From NCBI RefSeq assembly GCF_005280205.1, contig NZ_SUND01000027.1:1-34901 (forward strand): a stretch of DNA of 34,901 bases. The letters are read 5' to 3'. A program made the translations under genes and the position numbers. Within the stretch, counting starts at the first letter, position 1. Each line of letters begins with the position of its first letter. Under the pieces are notes generated by a model. That model was given only the letters and a program-made list of their open reading frames with translations, was not told where the DNA came from and did no database searches. Source of the DNA: Bacillus yapensis. GTDB lineage: Bacteria; Bacillota; Bacilli; Bacillales; Cytobacillaceae. Below are positions 9,480-17,373 of this stretch, piece after piece.

Positions 9480-11492
9480 TTATTCATTGGCTGCTTCAAT
9501 ATTAACTAAGCAATCATATAAAATACTACCCAAACCATTATCTGAAACTTGGCTAGAAGTTAATTGATTGACAGAACCACCAAATCTAGACCAGATGCCT
9601 TCATCAATTTTAACGATATCGTTATGCACACCCTGCTTTAAAACAGTGACATAACCAAATATTTCTCCCCGTTCATTCCAAACACGTACATAAGCATCAT
9701 CCATTAATTGCAACTGTTCGGCAATATTTTGGGAGATTTCCACTCGAACCTTTGGCTCCGGTGATAGCAAATGATAGTGCTGAGAGTGATTAGAACGCAA
9801 CGGATGAATGGTTAATAACTGATAAGGGAATTTTTTCGCCAACTCAGCATTTGTCCATTTCGATTCCTTTGGTAAAGCTAATGTTAATTGACCTAATAAA
9901 CCTTTTTGTTCAGCGCTCTTTGATGTAAATTCATATTTACCGCTCGGCGTTTTAAACTGATAGTCACTCCACGGAATTTCATCAACTGGCAGCTCTGCAT
10001 GACCGATCTCCTTTAGCTGAGATAGGGAAAGTCCTTTTTCAACTAGACTCTTCATACCGATTTCTAAAAATTGTTCGCGTGTATAGTTAAATTCATCACC
10101 AAAGCCTAATCGTTTTGCCAGCTCGGTCCAAATCCATAGATCCGATTTCGCCTCCCCTGGTGCCGATACAAGCTGAGGTCCATAATTCACATAGGCATGA
10201 TACATCGATGAATAGTAAACATCCTCTTCTTCAAAAGCCGTTGTCGTCGGGAGAACATAATCAGCCAGTTCTGCTGTGTCCGTCATAAATTGTTCGACCA
10301 CAACAAGCGTTTCAACAGAGGAGAATGCCTTTTTCACGACATTCGTATCTGGAACTTGAGTTAAAGGATTCCCGCACGTCACAAAAATCATCTTAACTTC
10401 TGGCGTTTTTTCGTTAAGAATTTTCTCAGCTTGTTCCATCATCGTAAAATAACGATGCTCTTGTTTTTGGTTAGCTAATGACAGCTCCGTTACATCAAAG
10501 CTTTGCCCTACCTGCTTATGAGCGTAATTTGCTCCTCCGCCTGCAATCCCAATATTTCCACTTATGGCTACAAGTGCATCAATTAGACGAATGGTGTTTC
10601 CCCCATTTTCGTATCTTTGCATACCTAAACCAATAAAGGTTGAAGTCGGCCTGTCACCATAAACTTGGGCAAGCTTCGTCATCACTTCTACTGGTACTTC
10701 TGTTTTTTCGGTGATTTCCTCAATTGATATTCCATCTAATAAAGCATGCAAATCCTCAAATCCAACTGAATGATTACGGATAAACTCTTGATTTTCAAGA
10801 CCAAGACGCAGCATTTCCTTCATAATTCCTGCTGCCAATAATCCGTCCATTCCTGGTTTCACAGTAATATGTTCGTGCGCAATTTTGGCCGTAGCGTTAA
10901 AAATCGGATCGATGACGATTAAGTGTGCACCACGCTTTTTTGCTTCCTGCAAGGCTTGAAAAAGATGCAAGTTTGTTCGCGCAACATTTCTCCCCCAAAC
11001 AATGATGTTCTTGCTATTGAAAATATCTTCAGGAGAATGACTATAAGCATCACCGAAATCCCATGTTTGGCCCTCGATCCCAGAGCCCCAGCAAATAGAA
11101 CCAATTAATTCTGTTACCCCACCAAACAAATTAAAAAAGCGTTTATCTAGATTTTTCAGCAATCCACCGTTCGCATAATCATGACTATGAAGAATAGAAG
11201 TAGAACCATGTTCTGCTTTTATAGCTTTCATTTTCACAGAAATTTCCTCTAAAGCCTGTTCCCATGAAATTCTAGTAAACTCTCCATCTACTTTTTTTAG
11301 AGGATATAATAATCGTTCAGAAGAGTTTGTTCTTTTCTCAAGCATTCTGCCGCGACCACAGATCTTCCCCTTTGTAATCGGATGAGTTTCATCTCCGTCC
11401 ACCTTCGTTACTTTCCCATCCTCAACAACGACTTTAAAACCACAGCTGTCCCAACAGTTCAACGGACATGCAGATGTAAATACCTTAGACAA
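9480..11492 (-). CDS. yyaE: Molybdopterin oxidoreductase (YyaE-like)
   Basis: Predicted cytoplasmic enzyme of the bis-MGD molybdopterin (DMSO reductase/formate dehydrogenase) superfamily; its substrate is unknown. The 670 residues open with a 4Fe-4S motif (C9, C13, C17, C45). GRNVARTN and VIDPIF blocks of the cofactor domain follow, and the C-terminal dinucleotide-binding domain has LLTIHPLRSNHSQH. There is no Tat signal, unlike exported relatives. The start is TTG 11492 with GGAGGAG upstream. Size and position fit B. subtilis yyaE (about 667 residues). No molybdenum-cofactor biosynthesis gene is nearby. Confidence 0.88.
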   Translation of the reverse strand: MSKVFTSACPLNCWDSCGFKVVVEDGKVTKVDGDETHPITKGKICGRGRMLEKRTNSSERLLYPLKKVDGEFTRISWEQALEEISVKMKAIKAEHGSTSILHSHDYANGGLLKNLDKRFFNLFGGVTELIGSICWGSGIEGQTWDFGDAYSHSPEDIFNSKNIIVWGRNVARTNLHLFQALQEAKKRGAHLIVIDPIFNATAKIAHEHITVKPGMDGLLAAGIMKEMLRLGLENQEFIRNHSVGFEDLHALLDGISIEEITEKTEVPVEVMTKLAQVYGDRPTSTFIGLGMQRYENGGNTIRLIDALVAISGNIGIAGGGANYAHKQVGQSFDVTELSLANQKQEHRYFTMMEQAEKILNEKTPEVKMIFVTCGNPLTQVPDTNVVKKAFSSVETLVVVEQFMTDTAELADYVLPTTTAFEEEDVYYSSMYHAYVNYGPQLVSAPGEAKSDLWIWTELAKRLGFGDEFNYTREQFLEIGMKSLVEKGLSLSQLKEIGHAELPVDEIPWSDYQFKTPSGKYEFTSKSAEQKGLLGQLTLALPKESKWTNAELAKKFPYQLLTIHPLRSNHSQHYHLLSPEPKVRVEISQNIAEQLQLMDDAYVRVWNERGEIFGYVTVLKQGVHNDIVKIDEGIWSRFGGSVNQLTSSQVSDNGLGSILYDCLVNIEAANE

Positions 11493-11581
11493 AACTTCTC
11501 TCCTCCATCCGCGCTCATTTTTCTAAGAATAATATAATTTAGAAATTTCTACAATGAAATAGGATAAACCAAAATCGACCA

Positions 11582-11623
11582 TAAAAGAAAACAAACAATC
11601 AACACGGAAACAGCCTAAAAGAA
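11582..11623. repeat. End remnant of the MITE-like family
   Basis: On the minus strand, 11615 to about 11582 reads GGCTGTTTCCGTGTTGATTG and continues TTTGTTTTCTTTTA. This matches the first 35 or so bases of elements A and B. No opposite end is visible before yyaE. TAAAAGAA occurs at 11616-11623 and again at 11582-11589, but the inner copy is explained by the element's own sequence, so I do not call it a target duplication. It lies in the gap between the DUF951 gene and yyaE. Confidence 0.55.
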
Positions 11624-11635
11624 AAAGCACAAAGA

Positions 11636-11833
11636 TTACTCTTCATGCTTCACTAAGACTTTTTTTAATTTACGTGAAAACTCTTTTCGAGGAATTAACA
11701 CACTGTGGGAACAACCTTCACATTTTATTCGAATATCCATTCCTAAACGGATGATTTTCCATCGATTTGTACCGCAAGGATGTTGTTTTTTCATTTCTAC
11801 TATGTCATTTAGGCCGAATTCCTTTTGTTCCAA
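11636..11833 (-). CDS. yyzM: DUF951 small protein (YyzM-like)
   Basis: A 65-residue basic protein of unknown function with the DUF951 pattern: DIVEMKKQHPCGTNRW (about 11-26), IRIKCEGCSHSVLIPR, and a lysine-rich end. The Cys in HPCG plus the CEGC pair suggest a possible metal site, but this is inference. TTG 11833 is chosen because AAGGAG lies 8 bases upstream; the longer frame from GTG 11842 would leave one base between start and ribosome site. It lies between yyaE and the divergently read yyaC. Confidence 0.82.
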   Translation of the reverse strand: MEQKEFGLNDIVEMKKQHPCGTNRWKIIRLGMDIRIKCEGCSHSVLIPRKEFSRKLKKVLVKHEE

Positions 11834-12024
11834 TGTGATCACTCCTTCATAACTTCCTTTTATACAATATAACTATTTTAGCAATTTTTCATGAAAGTTT
11901 GTAGGGCTTGTCCACTAGATTCCAAAATTTTCTCATCCAATTTCTGCGAGATTCAAAACTAGTACGTATAGAACTAACTATTTTTCCATATACTGTTACT
12001 ACTAATTTCTCGGGAGTGGAACCA

Positions 12025-12654
12025 ATGAATCTAAAATCTAGCTTGTTTGATAAAGGCAATGATTCAGAGTCACGAATTTTCTTTGATGAACAAAAAGCAT
12101 CACAGAAAATCGCCATAGAACTCGTTTCATTATTACCTGCAAGAGTAATCAATCGTCCAGTTGTTTTTGTATGTATTGGTACTGATCGTTCCACTGGAGA
12201 TTCATTAGGTCCACTAATTGGAACACTTCTAGAGGAAAAAGAAGTTGCACCTTTTCATGTGTATGGAACACTTGAAGACCCTATTCATGCAGTAAATTTA
12301 GATGAGAAAATGAAAGAAATTAAAGCAAAGCATTTAAATCCAATTATCATTGGGATTGATGCGTGTTTGGGGAGATTAAAAAGTGTAGGAGCTATTCAAG
12401 TTGGTGAAGGACCTGTAAAGCCTGGAGCCGGTGTGAAAAAGGAATTACCTGATGTTGGAGAACTTCATATTACCGGCATCGTTAATGTGAGTGGATTCAT
12501 GGAATTTTTCGTTCTACAAAATACAAGGTTAAACCTTGTGCTGAAAATGGCAAAGGTCATTACAAATGGCATATACGAAGCAAGTTCTACCTACCACCCT
12601 AAGAACAATTGGTCGAATTTAAAATTAGGTTGGGACCAAGAACAGATAAGATAA
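12025..12654 (+). CDS. yyaC: Spore protease-like protein YyaC
   Basis: Sporulation-associated protein with a fold related to the germination protease/hydrogenase-maturation peptidase group; its substrate is unknown. The 209 residues include CIGTDRSTGDSLGPL (about 51-65), HVYGTLEDPIHAVNL, DACLGRLKSVG and VNVSGFMEFFVLQNTRLN, all strongly conserved family blocks. ATG 12025 is used because GGGAGTGG lies just upstream; the frame is open to 11908 without a ribosome site. It is the only left-arm gene read against the replication fork. The B. subtilis homologue is expressed during sporulation; no clear promoter was identified here. Confidence 0.9.
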   Translation: MNLKSSLFDKGNDSESRIFFDEQKASQKIAIELVSLLPARVINRPVVFVCIGTDRSTGDSLGPLIGTLLEEKEVAPFHVYGTLEDPIHAVNLDEKMKEIKAKHLNPIIIGIDACLGRLKSVGAIQVGEGPVKPGAGVKKELPDVGELHITGIVNVSGFMEFFVLQNTRLNLVLKMAKVITNGIYEASSTYHPKNNWSNLKLGWDQEQIR

Positions 12655-12666
12655 CTTATAAAGTAA

Positions 12667-12700
12667 GAGAGACTGTCCCTTTCGACAGTCTCTCCTTTTA
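12667..12700. terminator. Shared terminator of yyaC and the DUF554 gene
   Basis: Perfect 11-bp stem GAGAGACTGTC (12667-12677) / GACAGTCTCTC (12684-12694) between convergent genes. The plus side is followed by CTTTTAC; the minus side has a weaker T content. Confidence 0.8.
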
Positions 12701-12701
12701 C

Positions 12702-13409
12702 TTATGCAAAGAAATACATCACCGTAACAATCACTGCTGTGACTAATATTCCGGGTAGTAGATTAGCTACACGTATTTTCGTAATTCCGATCATATTGAG
12801 ACCAATGGCGAAAATCATGACACCACCTACTGAAGTCATTTCTACAATAAAACTGTCCATCAAAGCTTGAGGAACAATGCGATCAATTTGTGTGGCAAAC
12901 AGTGCAATTAATCCTTCATAAACGATAACAGGAATAGCAGAGAAAATAACACCAATTCCTAATGTGGTTGTCAAAATAATGGCTGTAAATCCATCGATAA
13001 TCGATTTCGTATACAATACGGAATGATCGCCTCTTATTCCACTGTCAAGAGCACCGATGATTCCCATCGCACCGATGACGAAGATAAGTGTTCCAGTAAC
13101 GAACCCTTGAGAAATACTTCCTTGTCCGTTGCCTTTACCTATCTTCATTTCAATCCAATCCCCAAACCTATTGAGCTTACCTTCTAAATCACTGTATTCA
13201 CCAATTACAGTACCAAAAACCAAGCTTATGATCATGATTAAAAAATTAGCACTTTTAAGGCCCATCTGAACGCCTAAAACAACTACTGCAAGACCAATCC
13301 CATGCATCACTGTTTTCTTTACACCTTCTGGGATGCGATGGAGCAATTTTCCTAACAATGTTCCGATAATAATGAGCAATCCATTCACAATGGTTCCTAA
13401 TAAAAACAT
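12702..13409 (-). CDS. DUF554 family membrane protein
   Basis: A 235-residue hydrophobic protein resembling the DUF554 family (YdfK/YqgA type), function unknown. Six to seven membrane helices are visible. Family traits are an N-terminal GTIVNGLLIIIGTLLGKLL segment, GMGIIGALDSG-like glycine-rich turns near the middle, and FAIGLNMIG close to the end. The ATG follows an AGGTGAG site. In B. subtilis the equivalent slot between spo0J and yyaC is not, to my knowledge, occupied by this gene. It seems to have its own transcript: parB is terminated upstream and a terminator follows. Confidence 0.8.
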   Translation of the reverse strand: MFLLGTIVNGLLIIIGTLLGKLLHRIPEGVKKTVMHGIGLAVVVLGVQMGLKSANFLIMIISLVFGTVIGEYSDLEGKLNRFGDWIEMKIGKGNGQGSISQGFVTGTLIFVIGAMGIIGALDSGIRGDHSVLYTKSIIDGFTAIILTTTLGIGVIFSAIPVIVYEGLIALFATQIDRIVPQALMDSFIVEMTSVGGVMIFAIGLNMIGITKIRVANLLPGILVTAVIVTVMYFFA

Positions 13410-13481
13410 TCTGTCTCACCTTTAGCTGTATAAATTTCGTTTATGAATAGAGATTACTCACAAATACACTCCAAATCACCA

Positions 13482-13508
13482 TAAAAATAAACCATCCTAA
13501 GATGGCTT
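13482..13508 (-). terminator. Terminator of soj-spo0J
   Basis: Minus-strand hairpin AAGCCATC / GATGGTTT with loop TTAG, followed by ATTTTTAT. The stem overlaps the end of the parB stop codon. Confidence 0.72.
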
Positions 13509-14367
13509 ATGAAGATTGGTTCGATTCTAGTAATTCTAGTATTCTCTCTAAATCTTCTGATGAGAAAAATTCAATTTCAATTTTTCCCTTTTGTTTACTT
13601 TTGTTTTGCTTAATATTGACGGTTGTCCCAAATCTTTCACGTAGGAAGGATTCTTGGGCACGAATAAAGACATTTTTTTCTGGTTTTGTTTTCTTTGTTT
13701 CACGTGAAACATTTTCATTTATTTGTTGAATTAACTGCTCTAGTTGACGAACATTTAACCCTTCTTTAAGAATCTTATCAACGACAGGACTCATCTTTTC
13801 CTTTTTTCTAAGCCCTAATAGTGCACGTCCATGGCCCATTGAAATTTTCCCATCGGAGATGAGCTGTTGAATTTGTGGAGGTAAAGAAAGTAACCGAATA
13901 TGGTTTGCGATATGCGGTCTACTCTTACCAAGTCGTTTTGCTAACTGTTCTTGTGTAACCGAAAGCTTTTCCATAAGAAGCTGATAAGCAGCTGCCTCTT
14001 CAATTGGAGTCAAATCTTCACGCTGAAGATTTTCTAAAATAGCTAGCTCCATCATTTGTTGCTCAGACAAATTACGAACAACAACCGGTACTTTTTCAAG
14101 CTTCGCTTCTGACGCAGCTCTAAAACGACGTTCTCCGACTACAATTTCATAGCCCTTGATGCTTTTTCTCACGATAATTGGTTGTAAGATACCATGCTCT
14201 AAGATCGAATTTTTTAATTCTTCGATAGCTTCTTTATCAAAGATTTTCCGTGGTTGATAGGGGTTCGGACGAAGCTCTTTTAAACTAACTTCCCTTACTA
14301 CCTCTTCTTTTTCAGGCTCCATATTAGCAAAAAAAGCATCTAATCCTTTTCCTAATCCTTTAGCCAT
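13507..14367 (-). CDS. parB: Chromosome partitioning protein ParB (Spo0J)
   Basis: CTP-dependent DNA clamp that loads at parS, recruits SMC to the origin and regulates Soj. The 286 residues show an N-terminal Soj-activating region (MAKGLGKGLDAFF), the CTP-binding domain with NPYQPRKIF and GERRFRA, and ENLQREDLTPIEEA. The helix-turn-helix is around AKRLGKSRPHIANHIRLL, and a C-terminal dimerisation domain follows. Its first codons overlap the end of soj by 8 bases, indicating a coupled operon. A parS lies inside the gene, encoding part of NVSRETKK, as in B. subtilis. Confidence 0.97.
   Translation of the reverse strand: MAKGLGKGLDAFFANMEPEKEEVVREVSLKELRPNPYQPRKIFDKEAIEELKNSILEHGILQPIIVRKSIKGYEIVVGERRFRAASEAKLEKVPVVVRNLSEQQMMELAILENLQREDLTPIEEAAAYQLLMEKLSVTQEQLAKRLGKSRPHIANHIRLLSLPPQIQQLISDGKISMGHGRALLGLRKKEKMSPVVDKILKEGLNVRQLEQLIQQINENVSRETKKTKPEKNVFIRAQESFLRERFGTTVNIKQNKSKQKGKIEIEFFSSEDLERILELLESNQSS
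13696..13711. other. parS site inside parB
   Basis: Perfect palindrome TGTTTCACGTGAAACA within the parB coding sequence, in the same place as the well-studied origin-proximal parS of B. subtilis spo0J. Confidence 0.98.
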
Positions 14368-15121
14368 TTACAGCCACTTCCTTTGCTAAGTCTAAGTATA
14401 CTTCAGCGCCTCTAGATTTAGGATCATAAATAATGATTGGTTCTCCATGACTCGGAGCTTCACTCAAACGAATATTTCTTGGGATAACAGTTTGATAAAC
14501 CTTGTCCTGGAAATATTTTTTTACTTCTTCAATGACCTGTAAACCAAGGTTCGTACGCGCATCAAGCATAGTTAACAAAACACCTTCAATTTTCAAATCC
14601 TGATTTAGATGCTTTTGCACAAGTCTGACGGTATTAAGCAATTGGCTTAATCCTTCTAAAGCGTAATATTCACATTGAACAGGAATTAGAACAGCGTCAG
14701 ATGCAGTTAAAGCATTCAACGTAAGAAGTCCTAAAGATGGAGGACAGTCGATGATAATATAATCATATTGATCCTTTACTTCTTCTAGTGCTCTCTTTAG
14801 GCGAACCTCTCTTGAAATCGTTGGAACAAGTTCAATCTCCGCTCCAGCAAGCTGAATTGTTGCCGGGATGGCGAAAAGATTTTCCACTCCAGTTGGTCGA
14901 ATAACCTTTACTGCTTCAACATCATCTACTAATACATCATAGACACATTGATCAATATCCGCTTTCTCTAACCCTACCCCACTCGTTGCATTTCCTTGAG
15001 GGTCAATATCAACTAATAATACTTTTTTCCCTATATATGCTAAGCAGGCGCCTAAGTTAACGGAGGTGGTTGTTTTGCCAACTCCTCCTTTTTGGTTTGC
15101 AATTGATAAAATTTTACCCAC
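14360..15121 (-). CDS. parA: Chromosome partitioning ATPase ParA (Soj)
   Basis: Walker-type ATPase that works with ParB in origin segregation and, in its monomer or dimer state, inhibits or activates DnaA. The 253 residues start MGKILSIANQ and carry the deviant Walker A KGGVGKT (11-17, signature Lys11). VDIDPQGNATSG, the Walker B DCPPSLG and the C-terminal APSHGEPIIIYDP complete the pattern. GTG 15121 is chosen because GTAGGTGAT lies 4-10 bases upstream; this gives exactly the B. subtilis length. Overlaps parB. Confidence 0.96.
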   Translation of the reverse strand: MGKILSIANQKGGVGKTTTSVNLGACLAYIGKKVLLVDIDPQGNATSGVGLEKADIDQCVYDVLVDDVEAVKVIRPTGVENLFAIPATIQLAGAEIELVPTISREVRLKRALEEVKDQYDYIIIDCPPSLGLLTLNALTASDAVLIPVQCEYYALEGLSQLLNTVRLVQKHLNQDLKIEGVLLTMLDARTNLGLQVIEEVKKYFQDKVYQTVIPRNIRLSEAPSHGEPIIIYDPKSRGAEVYLDLAKEVAVNG

Positions 15122-15249
15122 GGTATCACCTACCTTCAATTCCCTACTATTTTTTCCTCTTTATATACAAACTAGCAATCATGTATTCTATTTTATCATG
15201 AAAAAAGAAAAGAGAATCATATTTTTCTCTTCCATATTACTTTTATCGA

Positions 15250-15291
15250 CAAAAAAATAAGAGAAACTAAACAAAATGTTTAATTTCTCTT
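15250..15291 (-). terminator. Terminator of noc
   Basis: Minus-strand 15-bp stem AAGAGAAATTAAACA / TGTTTAGTTTCTCTT (one T-G pair) with a 3-base loop, followed by ATTTTTTT. It lies about 40 bases past the noc stop codon; the rest of the noc-soj gap shows nothing clear. Confidence 0.85.
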
Positions 15292-15332
15292 CTAAAAATA
15301 GACCCTATTGATAAAAAAATTAGTTCAGTATG

Positions 15333-16208
15333 CTATTTTTTCTTTGGAATTTTGATTGTAAATTGATAGTATTCCTCGAATTCTTCTTCTTCCGAATCTA
15401 AATTGATCCCACTATCAGAAACCATTGTTAAAGATTGGCGAATTGTATTTACAGCAATACGCATATCCTTGCTGAATGCTTTGCGCTTTGGTTTTACTTT
15501 ATCCTTTCGCTGCTCTAACAATTTTACAACTCGTTCTTCCGTTTGCTTAACGTTTAAGTTCTTCTCAATAATCTCAGCAAGCAATTGAATTTGTTTGGCT
15601 GGATCCTTTAACGGAATTAAGGAGCGTGCATGTCTCTCAGTTATTGCTTTTGCTAGTAAAGCGTCCTGAATCTCTTGCGGTAATTTAAGCAAGCGGAGCT
15701 TGTTCGCAACAGTAGACTGACCTTTACCAAGTCGTTGAGCAAGCGCTTCTTGCGTTAAATTATGAAGTTCAAGTAATTTACCGTAAGCAATTGCTTCTTC
15801 AATTGGAGAAAGTTCTTCTCTTTGAAGATTTTCAATTAAGGCAACTGAAGCTGTTTCTGTATCATTCATATTTTTGACGATGGCAGGGACTGTATCCCAT
15901 CCAAGCATTTTCATTGCTCTCCATCTTCGTTCACCGGCAATGATTTCAAACTTATTCTCTTCGTATTCTCTTACCACAATTGGTTGGATAATACCATGAG
16001 TATGAATGGTACGCGATAACTCTTCTATTTTATCCTCAGCAAAAACCGTTCTAGGTTGAAAACGGTTGGGCACGATATCATCAATCGGGATCTTGCGAAT
16101 CTCTTCACGATTCTCATGCGCGACAAATTCCGTTTGTTCTCCTACTTCTATTTCAGTTTGGTCTTCCCTTTCGCCCAGGCCAAAAAAGCGTGAGAAAGAT
16201 TGCTTCAT
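15333..16208 (-). CDS. noc: Nucleoid occlusion protein Noc
   Basis: ParB-family CTP-switch protein that spreads from Noc-binding sites, attaches DNA to the membrane and keeps the division septum off the nucleoid. The 291 residues have the membrane-targeting amphipathic start [15 protein letters not shown]-binding blocks NRFQPRT and GERRWRA, and [14 protein letters not shown]. The helix-turn-helix is [18 protein letters not shown]; the C-terminus ends in an acidic [19 protein letters not shown]-like tail. ATG 16208 is preferred over the adjacent GTG 16211. The length and a terminus distinct from ParB argue for Noc rather than a second Spo0J. Confidence 0.96.
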   Translation of the reverse strand: MKQSFSRFFGLGEREDQTEIEVGEQTEFVAHENREEIRKIPIDDIVPNRFQPRTVFAEDKIEELSRTIHTHGIIQPIVVREYEENKFEIIAGERRWRAMKMLGWDTVPAIVKNMNDTETASVALIENLQREELSPIEEAIAYGKLLELHNLTQEALAQRLGKGQSTVANKLRLLKLPQEIQDALLAKAITERHARSLIPLKDPAKQIQLLAEIIEKNLNVKQTEERVVKLLEQRKDKVKPKRKAFSKDMRIAVNTIRQSLTMVSDSGINLDSEEEEFEEYYQFTIKIPKKK

Positions 16209-16331
16209 CACTTTGCACCACCTTTACGAAACTCCCTAACTAAGTAATTCTCTATTAAAAGCTCGTTTCCTGCATGAAACTCTATTAAAAATTATGCCAT
16301 ACTTTCGCTAAAAAAGGTAGGACATTTCCCG

Positions 16332-17048
16332 TTATTCAATCGGAGTCTTATTCGGAACACCTGGTTTCCGGGGAAATTTCTTAGGTGTTGGCTTTTCCTT
16401 ATTGATGATGATGATATTTCGTTCACTTTCTTCGATCGGCAAGGTAAAAGAATGCACCTCTTTCATTTTTCCACCTAGGGTAGTAACCGCTTTTTTTCCT
16501 GCCTCGATCTCATCCTTCGCATTAGCCGCCTTCATGGCTACAAAGTTGCCACCAACTTTCACTAAAGGCATACAAAGCTCACTCAAGACAGAAAGTCTAG
16601 CAACGGCACGAGCAGTAACCACATCATAACTCTCTCTATGATCCTTATTTTGACCAAAAGTTTCAGCACGATCATGGATAAAACGGACGTTTTCTAGCTT
16701 TAACTCTTTTGCTAAATGTTCAAGAAAGGTGATTCTCTTATTCAGTGAATCAACAATTGTTACATGCAATTCAGGAAAAGCAATTTTAATCGGGATACTT
16801 GGGAAGCCGGCCCCCGCTCCAACATCGCATATATGTAAAGGTCCTGAAAAGTCATAATAAAAAGCTGCAGAAACTGAGTCATAAAAATGTTTTAAATAAA
16901 CTTCAGGCTTGTCCGTAATCGCCGTTAAGTTCATTTTTTCATTCCACTCTACGAGTGTGTGAAAGTAGGTCTCAAATTGGGACATTTGCTCAGGAGATAG
17001 ATTTATCCCTTTCTCTTGCAGCATCCCGTGAAATTCTTCCGTTTTCAT
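16332..17048 (-). CDS. rsmG: 16S rRNA (guanine527-N7)-methyltransferase
   Basis: SAM-dependent methylase that modifies G527 in the 530 loop of 16S rRNA; loss confers low-level streptomycin resistance in several bacteria. The 238 residues include [19 protein letters not shown], the SAM-binding motif [12 protein letters not shown] (about 74-85) and [13 protein letters not shown]. The last 20 residues are basic. The ATG follows a GGAAAGGATTTG stretch, a moderate ribosome site. It is normally close behind mnmG, but here a MITE-like insertion separates them. The noc gene follows after a gap of about 120 bases. Confidence 0.96.
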   Translation of the reverse strand: MKTEEFHGMLQEKGINLSPEQMSQFETYFHTLVEWNEKMNLTAITDKPEVYLKHFYDSVSAAFYYDFSGPLHICDVGAGAGFPSIPIKIAFPELHVTIVDSLNKRITFLEHLAKELKLENVRFIHDRAETFGQNKDHRESYDVVTARAVARLSVLSELCMPLVKVGGNFVAMKAANAKDEIEAGKKAVTTLGGKMKEVHSFTLPIEESERNIIIINKEKPTPKKFPRKPGVPNKTPIE

Positions 17049-17099
17049 CAGTCAAATCCTTTCCTAGCTTGATTTTTTTGTTGATTGAATTACTTTAAC

Positions 17100-17134
17100 C
17101 AACAAGTCTATACGAAAAACTGTTTTCGTATAGA
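17100..17134. repeat. Inverted family end abutting element B; perfect 12-bp palindrome
   Basis: TCTATACGAAAA (17107-17118) and TTTTCGTATAGA (17123-17134) form a perfect inverted repeat around ACTG. Bases 17101-17118, read on the minus strand, resemble the same element end (TTTTCGTATAGAcTTGTT), so two family ends lie head to head. Confidence 0.6.
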
Positions 17135-17348
17135 TTGTTTATTTTCTTACGAAAAAAACCTGTTGTTAAAATCTTACTGCCGTTGGCCAGCGGCCGATTT
17201 TAACGTAGAAATAGCTAGTTGGCGCATCGTAGCGATGTTTGCAAGCCCTTTTCTCATTTTTATAAAACTACTTATCATTGAAAACATAGATTATTGGATT
17301 GATTTGTGTTTCAAAAGCCACAAAGTTTGAGAAAAGAGCATTACGAAA
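17110..17348. mobile_element. MITE-like element B, between mnmG and rsmG
   Basis: A 223-base element (17118-17340) with flanking repeats ATACGAAA (17110-17117) and TTACGAAA (17341-17348), 7 of 8 identical. The left end is AACTGTTTTCGTATAGATTG; the right end on the minus strand is TGCTCTTTTCTCAAACTTTG. It shares most of its interior with element C: GTTAAAATC / GATTTTAAC arms (17165-17203), GTAGAAATAG, TTTGCAAGC and TTGAAAACATAGAT. An inner inverted repeat pairs 17245-17256 with 17328-17339 (one mismatch). There is no credible coding frame. It occupies most of the 325-base gap. Confidence 0.75.
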
Positions 17349-17349
17349 A

Positions 17350-17373
17350 GAGAGGAACCTTCAATAAGGTTCC
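17350..17373 (-). terminator. Hairpin terminator of mnmG
   Basis: Perfect 8-bp stem GGAACCTT (17354-17361) / AAGGTTCC (17366-17373) starting directly after the mnmG stop codon, followed on the minus strand by TCTCTTTTCG. The T-run is weak. Confidence 0.6.

Noticed and set aside
10923-11108. Opposite-strand open frames inside yyaE, typical of many others across the window
   Set aside because: They are shadows of the conserved coding frame, without start signals or recognisable domains.
16265-16280. GTTTCCTGCATGAAAC palindrome-like sequence upstream of noc, considered as parS or a Noc site
   Set aside because: The arms are only five bases with a six-base centre; it fits neither the 16-base parS nor the Noc site.
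17085-17330. 81-residue plus-strand open frame between rsmG and mnmG
   Set aside because: It lies inside element B, has no ribosome site and no counterpart in the related element C.
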